Source: Prauserella flavalba | GTDB taxonomy: Bacteria; Actinomycetota; Actinomycetes; Mycobacteriales; Pseudonocardiaceae | Length of the DNA stretch: 64,000 bases | NCBI RefSeq assembly: GCF_003202235.1 | Contig: NZ_MASU01000013.1 | Location: 248,001 to 312,000 of the forward strand | Direction of reading: 5' to 3' | Program-made: the position numbers and the translations under genes | The notes under the pieces: model-generated | What the model was told of the DNA's origin: nothing | Database searches by the model: none | What the model saw: the letters and a program-made list of their open reading frames with translations, nothing else | Part shown: in pieces, positions 52,589-60,814 of the stretch | Position numbering within the stretch: position 1 is the first letter of the stretch | How the letters are laid out: every line of letters begins with the position of its first letter

Positions 52589-53862
52589 CAGTTCTCGATC
52601 GAGTCGGCGAAGATCGCGGCGATCTCCTCTTCCCGCACTGCCCTCGGTGCCACGGCCAGTAGCCGTTGCTGCTGCATGGTGCCCTCCACGAGTGCGTCGA
52701 TGTCACCCTCGCCGTAGCCGACGCCGCCGATGCCGTTCGGGATGCCGATGTCGCGCATGAGCGATGACAGCACGTACGGCAGCTGCTCGCGCTCACTGGA
52801 CTGCCTCGGTGCGTGCGGGTCGAGGATGCGCGCGGCGTGGACGTGCTTGGCGGGGTCGGTGGGGTAGGTGAACCGGAACGCGGCGGGTGCGGTGAGGGAC
52901 ACCGATTCGCCGTGCGGCACCAGCGCCTCCTCCTGTGGGTAGTTGTTCGGCCGGTACTCCCGCACCCGTCCGGCGATGGGGTAGGCGCACGCGTGTGGAA
53001 TGTGCACGCCGGCGTTGCCGAAGCCCATGCCGGCGAACGTCGCCGCGAGCATCATGTCGGTGCGCGCTTCGAGGTCGCCGCCGTTCAGCACCGCCTTGCG
53101 GAACGAGCGCGCGAGCAGGTGCAGTGCCTGCTCGGTCCAGGCGTCGGAGATGGGGTTGGAGCCGTTGTAGGCCACCCGGTTCTCCGGCTTGTGCCGGGCG
53201 AACGACGTGTAGGGCTTCGCGGTGTAGGACTCCAGCGCATGACAGAGCACGTCCATGCCGCTCGCGGCGGTCACCTCGGGCGGCATCGACAGCGTCAGCA
53301 GCGGGTCGACCACGGCCATGCTCGGGCGCAGCCGCGGATGGCTGATGCCCGACTTCACCTTGAGCCCGAGGAAGTCCATGATGCACACGGGCGTGGTCTC
53401 CGAGCCCGTGCCCGCCGTGGTGGGGACCGCGACGAGCGGCTTGAGCGGACCGGCGGGTGCCTTGCCCTGGCCGATGGGCTTGTTGACGTAGTCGAAGAGG
53501 TCCGCGGGGTAGGTCGTCATCAGGTTGATGGCCTTGGCGGTGTCGATCGACGAGCCGCCACCGACCCCGATGAAACCGTCCCAGCTGGACTGGCGCGCGA
53601 ACTCCACCGCCTCGGTGATGCTCACGTCGGTGGGCTCGACATGCACCTGGTCGTAGACCTCGACGGTGAGCCCGCCCGCCTTGGCGGCGTCGGCGACCCG
53701 CTGTGGCACGCCGGTCGCGGCGACGCCGGGGTCGGTGACGATCAGCACGCGCTCGGCGCCGAGCTGGGCCAGGTCCCAGCCGATCTCGTCGACGGCTCCC
53801 GCGCCGAACTTGAGCGGCGTCGCTCCCCAGGTGAAGACGGTCTCGTTCAGGTACTCGGTCAT
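52585..53862 (-). CDS. Hydroxyacid-oxoacid transhydrogenase (iron-type alcohol dehydrogenase family)
   Basis: 425 residues from the ATG behind GAGGAGG. It begins MTEYLNETVFTWGATPLKFG, as in ADHFE1/HOT proteins. Fe-ADH features: FIGVGGGSSIDTAKAINLMT (NAD-binding), VAVPTTAGTGSETTPVCIMD, DVLCHALESYTAK and GNAGVHIPHACAYPIAG with metal His. Known HOT oxidises 4-hydroxybutyrate to succinic semialdehyde while reducing 2-oxoglutarate to D-2-hydroxyglutarate. The next gene would re-oxidise that product. It is first in the operon, behind an inverted repeat. Confidence 0.87.
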   Translation of the reverse strand: MTEYLNETVFTWGATPLKFGAGAVDEIGWDLAQLGAERVLIVTDPGVAATGVPQRVADAAKAGGLTVEVYDQVHVEPTDVSITEAVEFARQSSWDGFIGVGGGSSIDTAKAINLMTTYPADLFDYVNKPIGQGKAPAGPLKPLVAVPTTAGTGSETTPVCIMDFLGLKVKSGISHPRLRPSMAVVDPLLTLSMPPEVTAASGMDVLCHALESYTAKPYTSFARHKPENRVAYNGSNPISDAWTEQALHLLARSFRKAVLNGGDLEARTDMMLAATFAGMGFGNAGVHIPHACAYPIAGRVREYRPNNYPQEEALVPHGESVSLTAPAAFRFTYPTDPAKHVHAARILDPHAPRQSSEREQLPYVLSSLMRDIGIPNGIGGVGYGEGDIDALVEGTMQQQRLLAVAPRAVREEEIAAIFADSIENW

Positions 53863-53902
53863 GTGCGCCTCCTCGCGCAGCGCGGGAACCCCGACGCCCA
53901 GA

Positions 53903-53925
53903 CAGTGGCATGTAGCATGCCACTG
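53903..53925. promoter_or_regulatory. Operator candidate for the GntR regulator
   Basis: CAGTGGCATG and CATGCCACTG form perfect 10-bp arms around TAG, 40 nt before the transhydrogenase start. A leftward TTGACC (53925-53930) abuts the repeat, so the operator would cover the promoter spacer and -10. GCATGTAGCATGC resembles ATGTATACAT-type sites of FCD-family GntR proteins. The regulator gene is next door. Confidence 0.6.
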
Positions 53926-53939
53926 GTCAAGTCCCCCAT

Positions 53940-53966
53940 CCGCAGTGAAGGCCACCTTCACTGCGG
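53940..53966. repeat. Half-size palindrome after the GntR gene
   Basis: CCGCAGTGAAGG, loop CCA, CCTTCACTGCGG: one 27-bp lobe of the palindrome family with perfect 12-bp arms. It lies 15 nt downstream of the GntR stop and upstream of the transhydrogenase promoter, both genes leftward. Confidence 0.88.
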
Positions 53967-53981
53967 ACGGGGTTGTGCCGG

Positions 53982-54698
53982 TCAGCCCGGGAAGTTCGTC
54001 CAGTCGAGGTTGAGCTCGGGCAACGGCGTGTCGCCGGTCCCGCCCGCGGCCGCCTCCTGGCCGAGCAGGAGCTGGGCGGTGTGCAGCAGGTGCGCGCGCA
54101 TCGACTCCGCGGCCTCGCGGGCCTTGCCGTCCTCGATGAGATCGAAGATCACCTCGTGCTCGCCGAGGATGTCGTGCATCGTTCGGGAGCGGTCGACGGT
54201 CGAGTTGCCGCGCACGAGCACCATGTCGCGCAGCGAGTCGATGTAGTGGGCCAGCCGCAGGTTGCCCGACGCGGCGTTGATGGTCTGGTGGAAACGCCGG
54301 TCGGCGGCCATGAACGCGGCCTCGTCGTGCTGCCCGGCCGCGGTCCGCATGGCGGCGAGGTGCCCGCTCAGCTCCTCGATCCAGCCCGGCGGGCGCTGGC
54401 CCGTCGCCCGGAAGGTCGCGGGAACCTCCAGCAGCAGCCGGATCGCGAAGACCTCCTCCAGGTCGTGCAGCGACGTCTGCAGGATCCGGATGCCGCGGTT
54501 GCGCTCGAACCGCACCATGCCGCGCTCGGAGAGCTGGATCAGGGCCTCCCGGACGGGGGTGCGCGAGACGCCGAGCCTGGCTGCGAGGTCGTGAACCGAG
54601 TACAGGGCGCCGGGGGTCAGCTCCCCGCTCACGATCGCGCCCCTCAGCTCGTCGAAGATCTCCTTCGCGAGGTTGCGGTCGGTGTCGATCTGGCGCAT
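53982..54698 (-). CDS. GntR-family regulator with FCD domain
   Basis: 238 residues from MRQIDTDRNLAKEIFDELRG (earlier in-frame starts lack similarity). Winged helix ~10-75: TPGALYSVHDLAARLGVSRT then PVREALIQLSERGMVRFERN. The C-terminal FCD domain has the metal ligands typical of the class: DRRFHQTINAASGN and HEVIFDLIEDGKAREAAESM, ending HLLHT. It probably responds to a hydroxy or keto acid and controls the transhydrogenase operon downstream. Divergent from the lipoprotein gene; a GCACGCGTGC palindrome (54711-54720) lies between. Confidence 0.9.
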   Translation of the reverse strand: MRQIDTDRNLAKEIFDELRGAIVSGELTPGALYSVHDLAARLGVSRTPVREALIQLSERGMVRFERNRGIRILQTSLHDLEEVFAIRLLLEVPATFRATGQRPPGWIEELSGHLAAMRTAAGQHDEAAFMAADRRFHQTINAASGNLRLAHYIDSLRDMVLVRGNSTVDRSRTMHDILGEHEVIFDLIEDGKAREAAESMRAHLLHTAQLLLGQEAAAGGTGDTPLPELNLDWTNFPG

Positions 54699-54754
54699 CG
54701 GGTCATTTTCGCACGCGTGCAACCCGCCCGGGGCGCGCTTCCGTCCAGTGCGGC

Positions 54755-56413
54755 ATGAGACCACGGGCTGTGGGTGTGCTGGCCGTCGTGTGCGCGTTCG
54801 CGCTCGGATCGTGTGGTGTTCCCGATGCCGGGACGACGACACCGCCGAGGGCCGCGCCGGCGGAGCTGGTGGCGTTCGACTCGTGCGACGCCGCGCTGGA
54901 GCAGTTCAGGGCCGCGGCGCTGGCCGAACCGGCGGAGCAGGCCGAAGCCCTGCCGGACGTGCGCGTCAACGAGGCCGCGCCCGCCGGGGCGCCCGCCGCC
55001 GCTCCGGACGTGGCGGCCAAGGAACAGCACTCCGGTACCAACAACCACGAGGCCGGGGTGGAGGAGCCCGACCTCGTGCAGACCGACGGCCGCCGCGTGG
55101 TCACCGTCGCCGACGGGCGCCTGCGGGTGATCGACGTGGCGAGCAGGCGCGTCACGTCCACAATGGATCTCCCGGGCGGCTGGGCGGGCGAGCTGCTGCT
55201 CGACGGCGACCGCGCGCTCGTGGTGGGGCAGCGCGCGCTGACGCTCGTCGACCTCACCGGCGCGGCACGCCTCGTCGGTACGCTCGCGGTGGACGGCGAG
55301 TACGTCGACGCGCGGCTCGTCGGCGGCAGGGCCCGCGTGGTCCTGCGCTCGCAGCCGAAGCTGCCGCCCGTGACGCCGCAGGCGGTGCGGGTCACGACCA
55401 TCGACGACTGGCTTCCCGCCTACGACCTCACCACCGCGCAGGGCGCCCGCTCGCAGGGCAGGCTCGTCGACTGCGACAACGTGTACCACCCGCCCGAGCC
55501 CGGCACGTCGCTGCTCACCGTGCTGACGTTCGAGCTCGGTGGACCGCTCGGCACCGGCGATCCCGTGGCGATCGCCGCCGACGGCACCACCGTCTACGGC
55601 TCGGCCGCGAACCTCTACGTCGCGCACAACGCGCCGCAGGGCACCGCGATCCACCAGTTCGACATCGCCTCGGCAGGCCCCGCCCGGCACGTCGCCTCCG
55701 GGTCCGTTCCCGGTGCGCTGCTGAACCAGTACTCGATGTCCGAACACGACGGTCACCTGCGCGTGGCGACCATGACCGGCGCCGACAACACGGTGACCGT
55801 GCTGGCGCGCAAGGGAAGCACGCTCACCGACGTGGGCACGCTCGGCGGTCTCGGCAGGGGCGAACGAATCTACGCCGTGCGCTTCCTCGGCGCCGTCGGC
55901 TACGTGGTGACCTTCCGGCAGACCGATCCGCTGTACACCCTCGACCTGGCCGATCCCGCGCGACCGCGCGCCGTGGGGGAGCTGAAGATCACGGGCTACT
56001 CGGCGTACCTGCATCCCGCAGGCGAGGGGCGGCTGATCGGCGTCGGGCAGGAGGCCGACCTCCAGGGCCGGGCGCTCGGACTGCAGGTGTCGCTGTTCGA
56101 CGTCGGCGACGCGGCGAAACCGGTGCGGCTGGCCCAGCACCGGCTGTCCGGCGGCATGGCGCAGGTCGAGGCCGACACGCACGCCTTCCTCTACTGGCCG
56201 CCCACGGGCCTGCTGGTGCTGCCCACCGACGCCGACGCGCTCGTGCTGCGGGTCGGCGACGGCTCCATCACGGCGCTCGGGCGGATCGGCGGCGGCTCGC
56301 CGGTGCTGCGCTCGCTGGTACTCGGCGACGAGCTGTGGACGGTGTCGCAGTCGGGAGTGCTCGTCCACGACGCGGCGACGCTCAACCCGATCGGTTCGGT
56401 GCCGTTCGCCTGA
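54755..56413 (+). CDS. Beta-propeller lipoprotein
   Basis: 552 residues. Signal peptide with lipobox (VVCAFALGSCGVPDAG) anchors it outside the membrane. After a low-complexity Ala/Pro linker comes SGTNNHEAGVEEPDLVQTDG, the hallmark entry of secreted beta-propeller proteins distantly related to WD40. Blades follow, such as RLRVIDVASRRV and IYAVRFLGAVGYVVTFRQTD. Some members were called surface or protease-associated propellers; no catalytic site is seen. Its end overlaps the convergent HxlR gene by 32 bp. Confidence 0.88.
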   Translation: MRPRAVGVLAVVCAFALGSCGVPDAGTTTPPRAAPAELVAFDSCDAALEQFRAAALAEPAEQAEALPDVRVNEAAPAGAPAAAPDVAAKEQHSGTNNHEAGVEEPDLVQTDGRRVVTVADGRLRVIDVASRRVTSTMDLPGGWAGELLLDGDRALVVGQRALTLVDLTGAARLVGTLAVDGEYVDARLVGGRARVVLRSQPKLPPVTPQAVRVTTIDDWLPAYDLTTAQGARSQGRLVDCDNVYHPPEPGTSLLTVLTFELGGPLGTGDPVAIAADGTTVYGSAANLYVAHNAPQGTAIHQFDIASAGPARHVASGSVPGALLNQYSMSEHDGHLRVATMTGADNTVTVLARKGSTLTDVGTLGGLGRGERIYAVRFLGAVGYVVTFRQTDPLYTLDLADPARPRAVGELKITGYSAYLHPAGEGRLIGVGQEADLQGRALGLQVSLFDVGDAAKPVRLAQHRLSGGMAQVEADTHAFLYWPPTGLLVLPTDADALVLRVGDGSITALGRIGGGSPVLRSLVLGDELWTVSQSGVLVHDAATLNPIGSVPFA

Positions 56414-56798
56414 CCTTGTTGAGCTCCGCCTCGTGACGCACGGCCCAGTCGGCGAGCGCCGACAGCGGTTCGAGCAGGCTGCGGCCCAGCGGCGTGAGGC
56501 CGTACTCGACGCCGGGCGGCACCGTCGGGTGCACCTCGCGCCACACCAGCCCGTCGGCCTCCAGGCCGCGCAGCGTACGGGTCAGCATGCGCTGGCTGAT
56601 GCCTTCGACGGCCCGGTGCAGCTCGTTGTACCGGTGCGGGCGCGTGCCGAGGAGGATCACCAGCAGCATGCTCCATTTGTCGCCCACTCGGCGGAACACG
56701 TCGCCCACCGGGCATGCGGCGAGCTCGTCGGGCGGCACCGGGCGAGGCAGGTCGTGGGCGAGTACCGAGGGAACACCGGTGTTCGTTCCGGACATCAA
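56382..56798 (-). CDS. HxlR-family transcriptional regulator
   Basis: 138 residues. CPVGDVFRRVGDKWSMLLVI, with the N-terminal Cys typical of redox-sensing HxlR proteins, then YNELHRAVEGISQRMLTRTL and RGLEADGLVWREV as winged helix. It is divergent from an SDR gene, its likely target (72-bp gap). The 3' end overlaps the lipoprotein gene. Confidence 0.92.
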   Translation of the reverse strand: MMSGTNTGVPSVLAHDLPRPVPPDELAACPVGDVFRRVGDKWSMLLVILLGTRPHRYNELHRAVEGISQRMLTRTLRGLEADGLVWREVHPTVPPGVEYGLTPLGRSLLEPLSALADWAVRHEAELNKVRRTAPNRSG

Positions 56799-56870
56799 AC
56801 TGCCTTCTTTCGGTCCGCGGCGGGACGGCCGACGATGAGTCGGTCGATGTCGAGCCTAGGGAGGAAGATC

Positions 56871-57707
56871 GTGCCGAGCCAACCACCGAGGACCGTGGTC
56901 ATCAGCGGTGGAACCGACGGCATGGGGCGCGCGACCGCGCTGGAACGGCTCTCGCGGGGCGACCACGTCACCGTGATCGGCAGCAGCGACGCCAAGGGCC
57001 GCGCGCTGCTGGACCACGCCGCGAACCCGAATCTCCGGTTTCTGCGGGCGGATCTGTCGTCGATCGCGGAGACGGAACGGGTGATCGCGCGGATCGGCGA
57101 GGAACACGAGAGCGTCGACGCGCTGGCGTTGTTCGCCAACCGCGTCAACCCGAAGCGGCGGGAGACCGAGGACGGCCTGGAGGCCACGTTCGCCCTGTAC
57201 TACCTGAGCCGCTACCTGCTCAGCCACGGGCTGCGCCCGCTGCTCGACGCAGGCACCGACCCGGTGATCGTCAACGTCGCCGGGGTGGGCAACACCGCGG
57301 GGCGGATCCACTGGGAGGATCCCCAGCTCACTCGCGGCTACGGCCAGGTGCGTGCTCAGCTGCAGGCGGGTAGGGCGAACGACCTGCTGGGTGTCTGGTT
57401 CGCCGAGCAGGCGGCGAGCAAGGCGCGCTACGTGCTCTACCACCCCGGGTTCACGCGCAGCGGGGTCGACGGTCACCCGAACCCGGTGGTCCGGCGAGCG
57501 CTCGGGCTGCTCGCGAAGGCCTTCGCCCGTCCGGTGGCGGACTCGGTGCGGCCGATCGTGGAGTGGATCGACCGGCCGCCGGCGGAACCGCTGTCCGCGA
57601 TCGACCGGGGCACACCCGTCGGCAGTTCGCTGAAAACCCTCGATCCCGGCGCCGCGGCCCGGCTGGCCGCCTACACCGAGAAGGTGCTCAGCGGCCGAAC
57701 CACGTGA
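56871..57707 (+). CDS. SDR-family oxidoreductase
   Basis: 278 residues from a GTG behind GGGAGGAAG; upstream ATGs in frame are less well placed. Nucleotide-binding VVISGGTDGMGRATALERLS; FLRADLSSIAETERVI; NRVNPKRRETEDGLEATFAL; VIVNVAGVGNTAG. The usual YxxxK is not evident (YGQVRAQLQAGRANDL), so it may be an atypical SDR like WWOX- or retinol-type enzymes. Controlled presumably by the divergent HxlR protein through a redox or electrophile signal. Confidence 0.85.
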   Translation: MPSQPPRTVVISGGTDGMGRATALERLSRGDHVTVIGSSDAKGRALLDHAANPNLRFLRADLSSIAETERVIARIGEEHESVDALALFANRVNPKRRETEDGLEATFALYYLSRYLLSHGLRPLLDAGTDPVIVNVAGVGNTAGRIHWEDPQLTRGYGQVRAQLQAGRANDLLGVWFAEQAASKARYVLYHPGFTRSGVDGHPNPVVRRALGLLAKAFARPVADSVRPIVEWIDRPPAEPLSAIDRGTPVGSSLKTLDPGAAARLAAYTEKVLSGRTT

Positions 57708-58013
57708 GCGCGTCGAGCGTCGGTGCCGTGGGCAGCCCGCGCCGGCAGCCGTTCAGGTTGGAGTCTCGGCCGCACCCCGCATCGCGGGGTGCGGCGTCGA
57801 TGAGCCCCGGACGATGTCCGGTCCGAGGTGGACAGTGGCGGCCAGGCCGTGTCCAGGCTTTCTCCTGGCACACGGCGGGCGAGCCTGCCGTCGGTGAGCC
57901 CCGGAGAAGCGGCGGAGCTCACCGCTGAGCCCCAGCTTCGCGCACAGTCCGGCCACGGGGAAGGTCTGCACCCGGCCAGACCGTAGGGACTCCGGGGCGG
58001 GGCGGTCGAGCGA
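57708..58013. other. 306-bp gap between SDR and mtnA with several hairpins
   Basis: No credible gene. Contents: the hairpin at 57770-57794, a smaller CCGGAC/GTCCGG stem at 57807-57821 and a GGTGAGC/GCTCACC pair around 57893-57930. This gap separates two convergent genes and probably holds transcription ends for both. Confidence 0.5.
57770..57794. terminator. Strong GC hairpin downstream of the SDR gene
   Basis: CCGCACCCCGC, loop ATC, GCGGGGTGCGG: perfect 11-bp arms 62 nt past the SDR stop and without a T-tract. Confidence 0.6.
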
Positions 58014-59009
58014 TTACCGCGCCGTACCCGCGACCACGCCGTGCTCGGTGACGACCGCGGTGATCAGGTCGACGGGGGTGACGTCGAAGGCCGGGTTGAA
58101 CACGGCGGCGTCCTTCGGCGCGACCGGGTTACCGGCGACGTGGGTGACCTCCTCGGGGGCGCGTTCCTCGATCACGATCGCGCCGCCGTCGGGCAGGCTC
58201 GCGTCCACTGTCGACGACGGGGCCACGACCACGAACGGCAGGCCGTGGCGGGCGGCGGCGAGCGCGAGGCCGTAGGTGCCGATCTTGTTGGCGGTGTCGC
58301 CGTTAGCGGCGATGCGGTCGGCTCCCACCACGACGCCGTCGACGAGCCCGCGGGCCATCGCGGCGGCAGCGGCGGCGTCGGGCAGCAGCCGGTAGGGGAT
58401 CGCCTCCTCGGCCAGCTCCCACGCGGTGAGGCGGGCGCCCTGGAGCAGGGGGCGGGTCTCGTCGGCGAGCACGTACTCCAGCTCTCCCTCGGCGTGCAGG
58501 TGGCGGACGACGCCGAGCGCGGTGCCCCAGTCGACGGTGGCGAGGCGGCCGGTGTTGCAGTGGGTCAGCAGGCGCAGCGGGCGGCGGGCGCAGGTGCCCA
58601 GCAGCAGCCGCGCGGCGTGTGCGGACGCCTCGCGGTTGACGCGCTCGTCCTCGTCGAGCATGGCCAGCGCCTCGGCGAGCACGGCCTCGGCGCCGCCGGG
58701 CAGCTTCGTGAGCGCACGCTCGACGCCCCAGCGCAGGTTGACGGCGGTGGGCCTCGCGGTGGCGAGGCGCCCGGCGTCGGCGTGCACGGCGGCGGTGTCG
58801 GCGCCGTGCCGGTGAGCGGCGAGTGCGACCCCCAGCGCGCCGGCGGCGCCGAGCGCGGGCGCGCCGCGCACGGCGAGGCGCTGGATGGCGCCGATCAGCT
58901 CGTCGACCGTGGCCAGGCGCAGCAGCCGGTGCTCGGCGGGCAACGCGCACTGGTCCACGATCACCACGGTTCCGTCGGCCCAGTCGATCGTTCGTCCCAC
59001 GTGACCCAT
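58014..59009 (-). CDS. mtnA: Methylthioribose-1-phosphate isomerase
   Basis: 331 residues from [20 protein letters not shown]. Signatures: [20 protein letters not shown], catalytic Cys in [40 protein letters not shown] with the Asp. It isomerises MTR-1-P to MTRu-1-P in methionine salvage. It could also be an eIF2B-like paralogue, but both active-site residues are in place. No other salvage genes in the window. Divergent from trpB2 with two palindromes between. Confidence 0.92.
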   Translation of the reverse strand: MGHVGRTIDWADGTVVIVDQCALPAEHRLLRLATVDELIGAIQRLAVRGAPALGAAGALGVALAAHRHGADTAAVHADAGRLATARPTAVNLRWGVERALTKLPGGAEAVLAEALAMLDEDERVNREASAHAARLLLGTCARRPLRLLTHCNTGRLATVDWGTALGVVRHLHAEGELEYVLADETRPLLQGARLTAWELAEEAIPYRLLPDAAAAAAMARGLVDGVVVGADRIAANGDTANKIGTYGLALAAARHGLPFVVVAPSSTVDASLPDGGAIVIEERAPEEVTHVAGNPVAPKDAAVFNPAFDVTPVDLITAVVTEHGVVAGTAR

Positions 59010-59025
59010 TCTCCCGGTCCGCTCT

Positions 59026-59082
59026 CCGCAGTGAAGGCCACCTTCACTGCGTTCAACGCAGTGAAGGTGGCCTTCACTGCGG
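59026..59082. repeat. 57-bp perfect palindrome, full form, in a divergent gap
   Basis: Identical arms to the copy at 5694, with the centre base C in place of G (that is, opposite orientation). It lies 16 nt upstream of mtnA and 122 nt upstream of trpB2. It is the one full copy not between convergent genes. Confidence 0.9.
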
Positions 59083-59121
59083 CTGTCACCCACAAGAACC
59101 TCATGGCTCACTCTGTTGCGA

Positions 59122-59168
59122 AGCAAGGGAGCTTTACTACCGTTTTCCGGGAGCAAAGGTCCCTTGCT
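59122..59168. repeat. 47-bp imperfect palindrome of a second sequence type
   Basis: GCAAGGGAGCTTTAC (59123) faces GCAAAGGTCCCTTGC (59153) around a centre at 59145, with about four or five mismatched positions. Same size and layout as the GCAGTGAAGG family but other bases. It ends 37 nt before trpB2. Confidence 0.7.
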
Positions 59169-59204
59169 CCCTTCTCGCTCAGCCCTTGCCTTGGGAGGCG
59201 CATC

Positions 59205-60557
59205 ATGGCCGGCCGCACGAAGTACCTTCTCGACGAAGACGACCTGCCGACCCAGTGGTACAACGTCGTGCCGGACCTCCCCGAGCCGCCTCCACCACCG
59301 CTGCACCCCGGCACCCGCGAGCCGGTCGGCCCCGACGACCTCGCCCCGCTGTTCCCGCAGGCGCTCATCGCGCAGGAGGTCACGACAGATCGCTATGTCG
59401 ACATTCCTGGCGAGGTGCTCGACGTCTACCGCCTCTGGCGGCCCTCGCCGCTCTACCGCGCCCGCCGCCTGGAGAAGCTGCTCGACACCCCCGCCCGCAT
59501 CTACTACAAGTACGAGGGCGTCAGCCCCGTCGGCTCCCACAAGCCCAACACGGCCGTCCCGCAGGCGTTCTACAACGCCGCCGAGGGCGTCACCCGGCTC
59601 ACCACCGAGACCGGCGCCGGGCAATGGGGCAGCGCGCTCGCCTTCGCATGCGCCACCTACGGCCTCGACTGCGAGGTGTGGCAGGTCCGCGCCTCCTACG
59701 ACCAGAAGCCCTACCGCAAGATCATGATGGAGACGTTCGGGGCGACCGTGCACCCGAGCCCCTCCGACCTCACGCAGGCCGGCCGCAAGGTGCTCGCCGA
59801 CCACCCCGACTCCACCGGCAGCCTCGGCATCGCCATCAGCGAGGCCGTCGAGCAGGCCGCGGGCGACCCGAACGCGCGGTACGCACTCGGCAGCGTCCTC
59901 AACCACGTCCTGCTGCACCAGACCGTCATCGGCGAGGAGGCGATCAAGCAGTTCGAGCTCGCCGAGGACACTCCGGACGTGATCGTCGGCTGCACCGGCG
60001 GTGGATCCAACTTCGGCGGGCTCGTCTTCCCGTTCCTGCGCGAGAAGCTCGCCGGGCGCATCTCGCCGGAGATCCGCGCCGTCGAGCCCGCCGCGTGCCC
60101 CTCGCTCACTCGCGGCCGCTACGCCTACGACTTCGGCGACACCGCGGGCCTCACCCCGCTGCTGAAGATGCACACGCTCGGCCACGAGTTCATCCCGGAC
60201 CCCATCCACGCCGGCGGCCTGCGCTACCACGGCATGTCCCCGCTGCTGTCGCACATCTACGAGCTGGGACTGCTGGAGGCCATCGCCGTGCCGCAGCAGG
60301 AGTGCTTCTCCGCGGGCGTCCGCTTCGCCCGCACCGAGGGCATCATCCCCGCGCCGGAGCCCACCCACGCGCTCGCCGCGTGCGTGCGGGAGGCGCTGCG
60401 CTGCAAGGAGACGGGCGAGGAGAAGGTGATCCTGACGGCGCTGTGCGGGCACGCGCACCTCGACCTGCCCGCCTACAACGCCTACCTCACCGGCCAGATG
60501 GTGGACAACGACCTCGCGCAGGACACGCTGGAGACCTCGCTCGCCGGAATCCCGTGA
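59205..60557 (+). CDS. Tryptophan synthase beta-like enzyme, TrpB2 type
   Basis: 450 residues, ATG behind GGGAGG. Long N-terminus ([20 protein letters not shown]), [19 protein letters not shown] Lys in [38 protein letters not shown] and the phosphate-binding [12 protein letters not shown]. This is the TrpB2 class, which works without TrpA and condenses indole with serine or O-phosphoserine. It stands alone here, without trp genes. Two palindromes precede it and a strong hairpin follows. Confidence 0.93.
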   Translation: MAGRTKYLLDEDDLPTQWYNVVPDLPEPPPPPLHPGTREPVGPDDLAPLFPQALIAQEVTTDRYVDIPGEVLDVYRLWRPSPLYRARRLEKLLDTPARIYYKYEGVSPVGSHKPNTAVPQAFYNAAEGVTRLTTETGAGQWGSALAFACATYGLDCEVWQVRASYDQKPYRKIMMETFGATVHPSPSDLTQAGRKVLADHPDSTGSLGIAISEAVEQAAGDPNARYALGSVLNHVLLHQTVIGEEAIKQFELAEDTPDVIVGCTGGGSNFGGLVFPFLREKLAGRISPEIRAVEPAACPSLTRGRYAYDFGDTAGLTPLLKMHTLGHEFIPDPIHAGGLRYHGMSPLLSHIYELGLLEAIAVPQQECFSAGVRFARTEGIIPAPEPTHALAACVREALRCKETGEEKVILTALCGHAHLDLPAYNAYLTGQMVDNDLAQDTLETSLAGIP

Positions 60558-60702
60558 CGAGGGTGTGCCTCTACCGCGCCGGAGGCCGGACCGCGGAGCC
60601 GTGAGCCAGGCGCGGGAGCCGCCCCGCCGCCCGGTGCCGTGGACACCCGGCACCGCACCACCGCGGCGGGACTGTCCTCACCCGGGCCGTCACGGCACCC
60701 GT

Positions 60703-60734
60703 CCCTGCCCGGCGGCCCCGGTCGCCGGGCAGGG
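60703..60734. terminator. Terminator-like hairpin after trpB2
   Basis: CCCTGCCCGGCG and CGCCGGGCAGGG are perfect 12-bp arms with an 8-nt loop, 145 nt past the trpB2 stop and 81 nt before the cysteine desulfurase start. The rest of this ~257-bp gap has no gene. Confidence 0.65.
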
Positions 60735-60814
60735 CGCCCTGCTCAGGCGGTTCCCGCCGCGCGTGAGCAGTACCGCAGCCACGGCCGCGGGGGCACGACT
60801 ACCCTGGACAGGCG

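Noticed and set aside
49748-52717. A 989-residue frame opposite the YdiJ-like gene
   Set aside because: Antisense shadow; the opposite strand has full FAD and Fe-S motifs.
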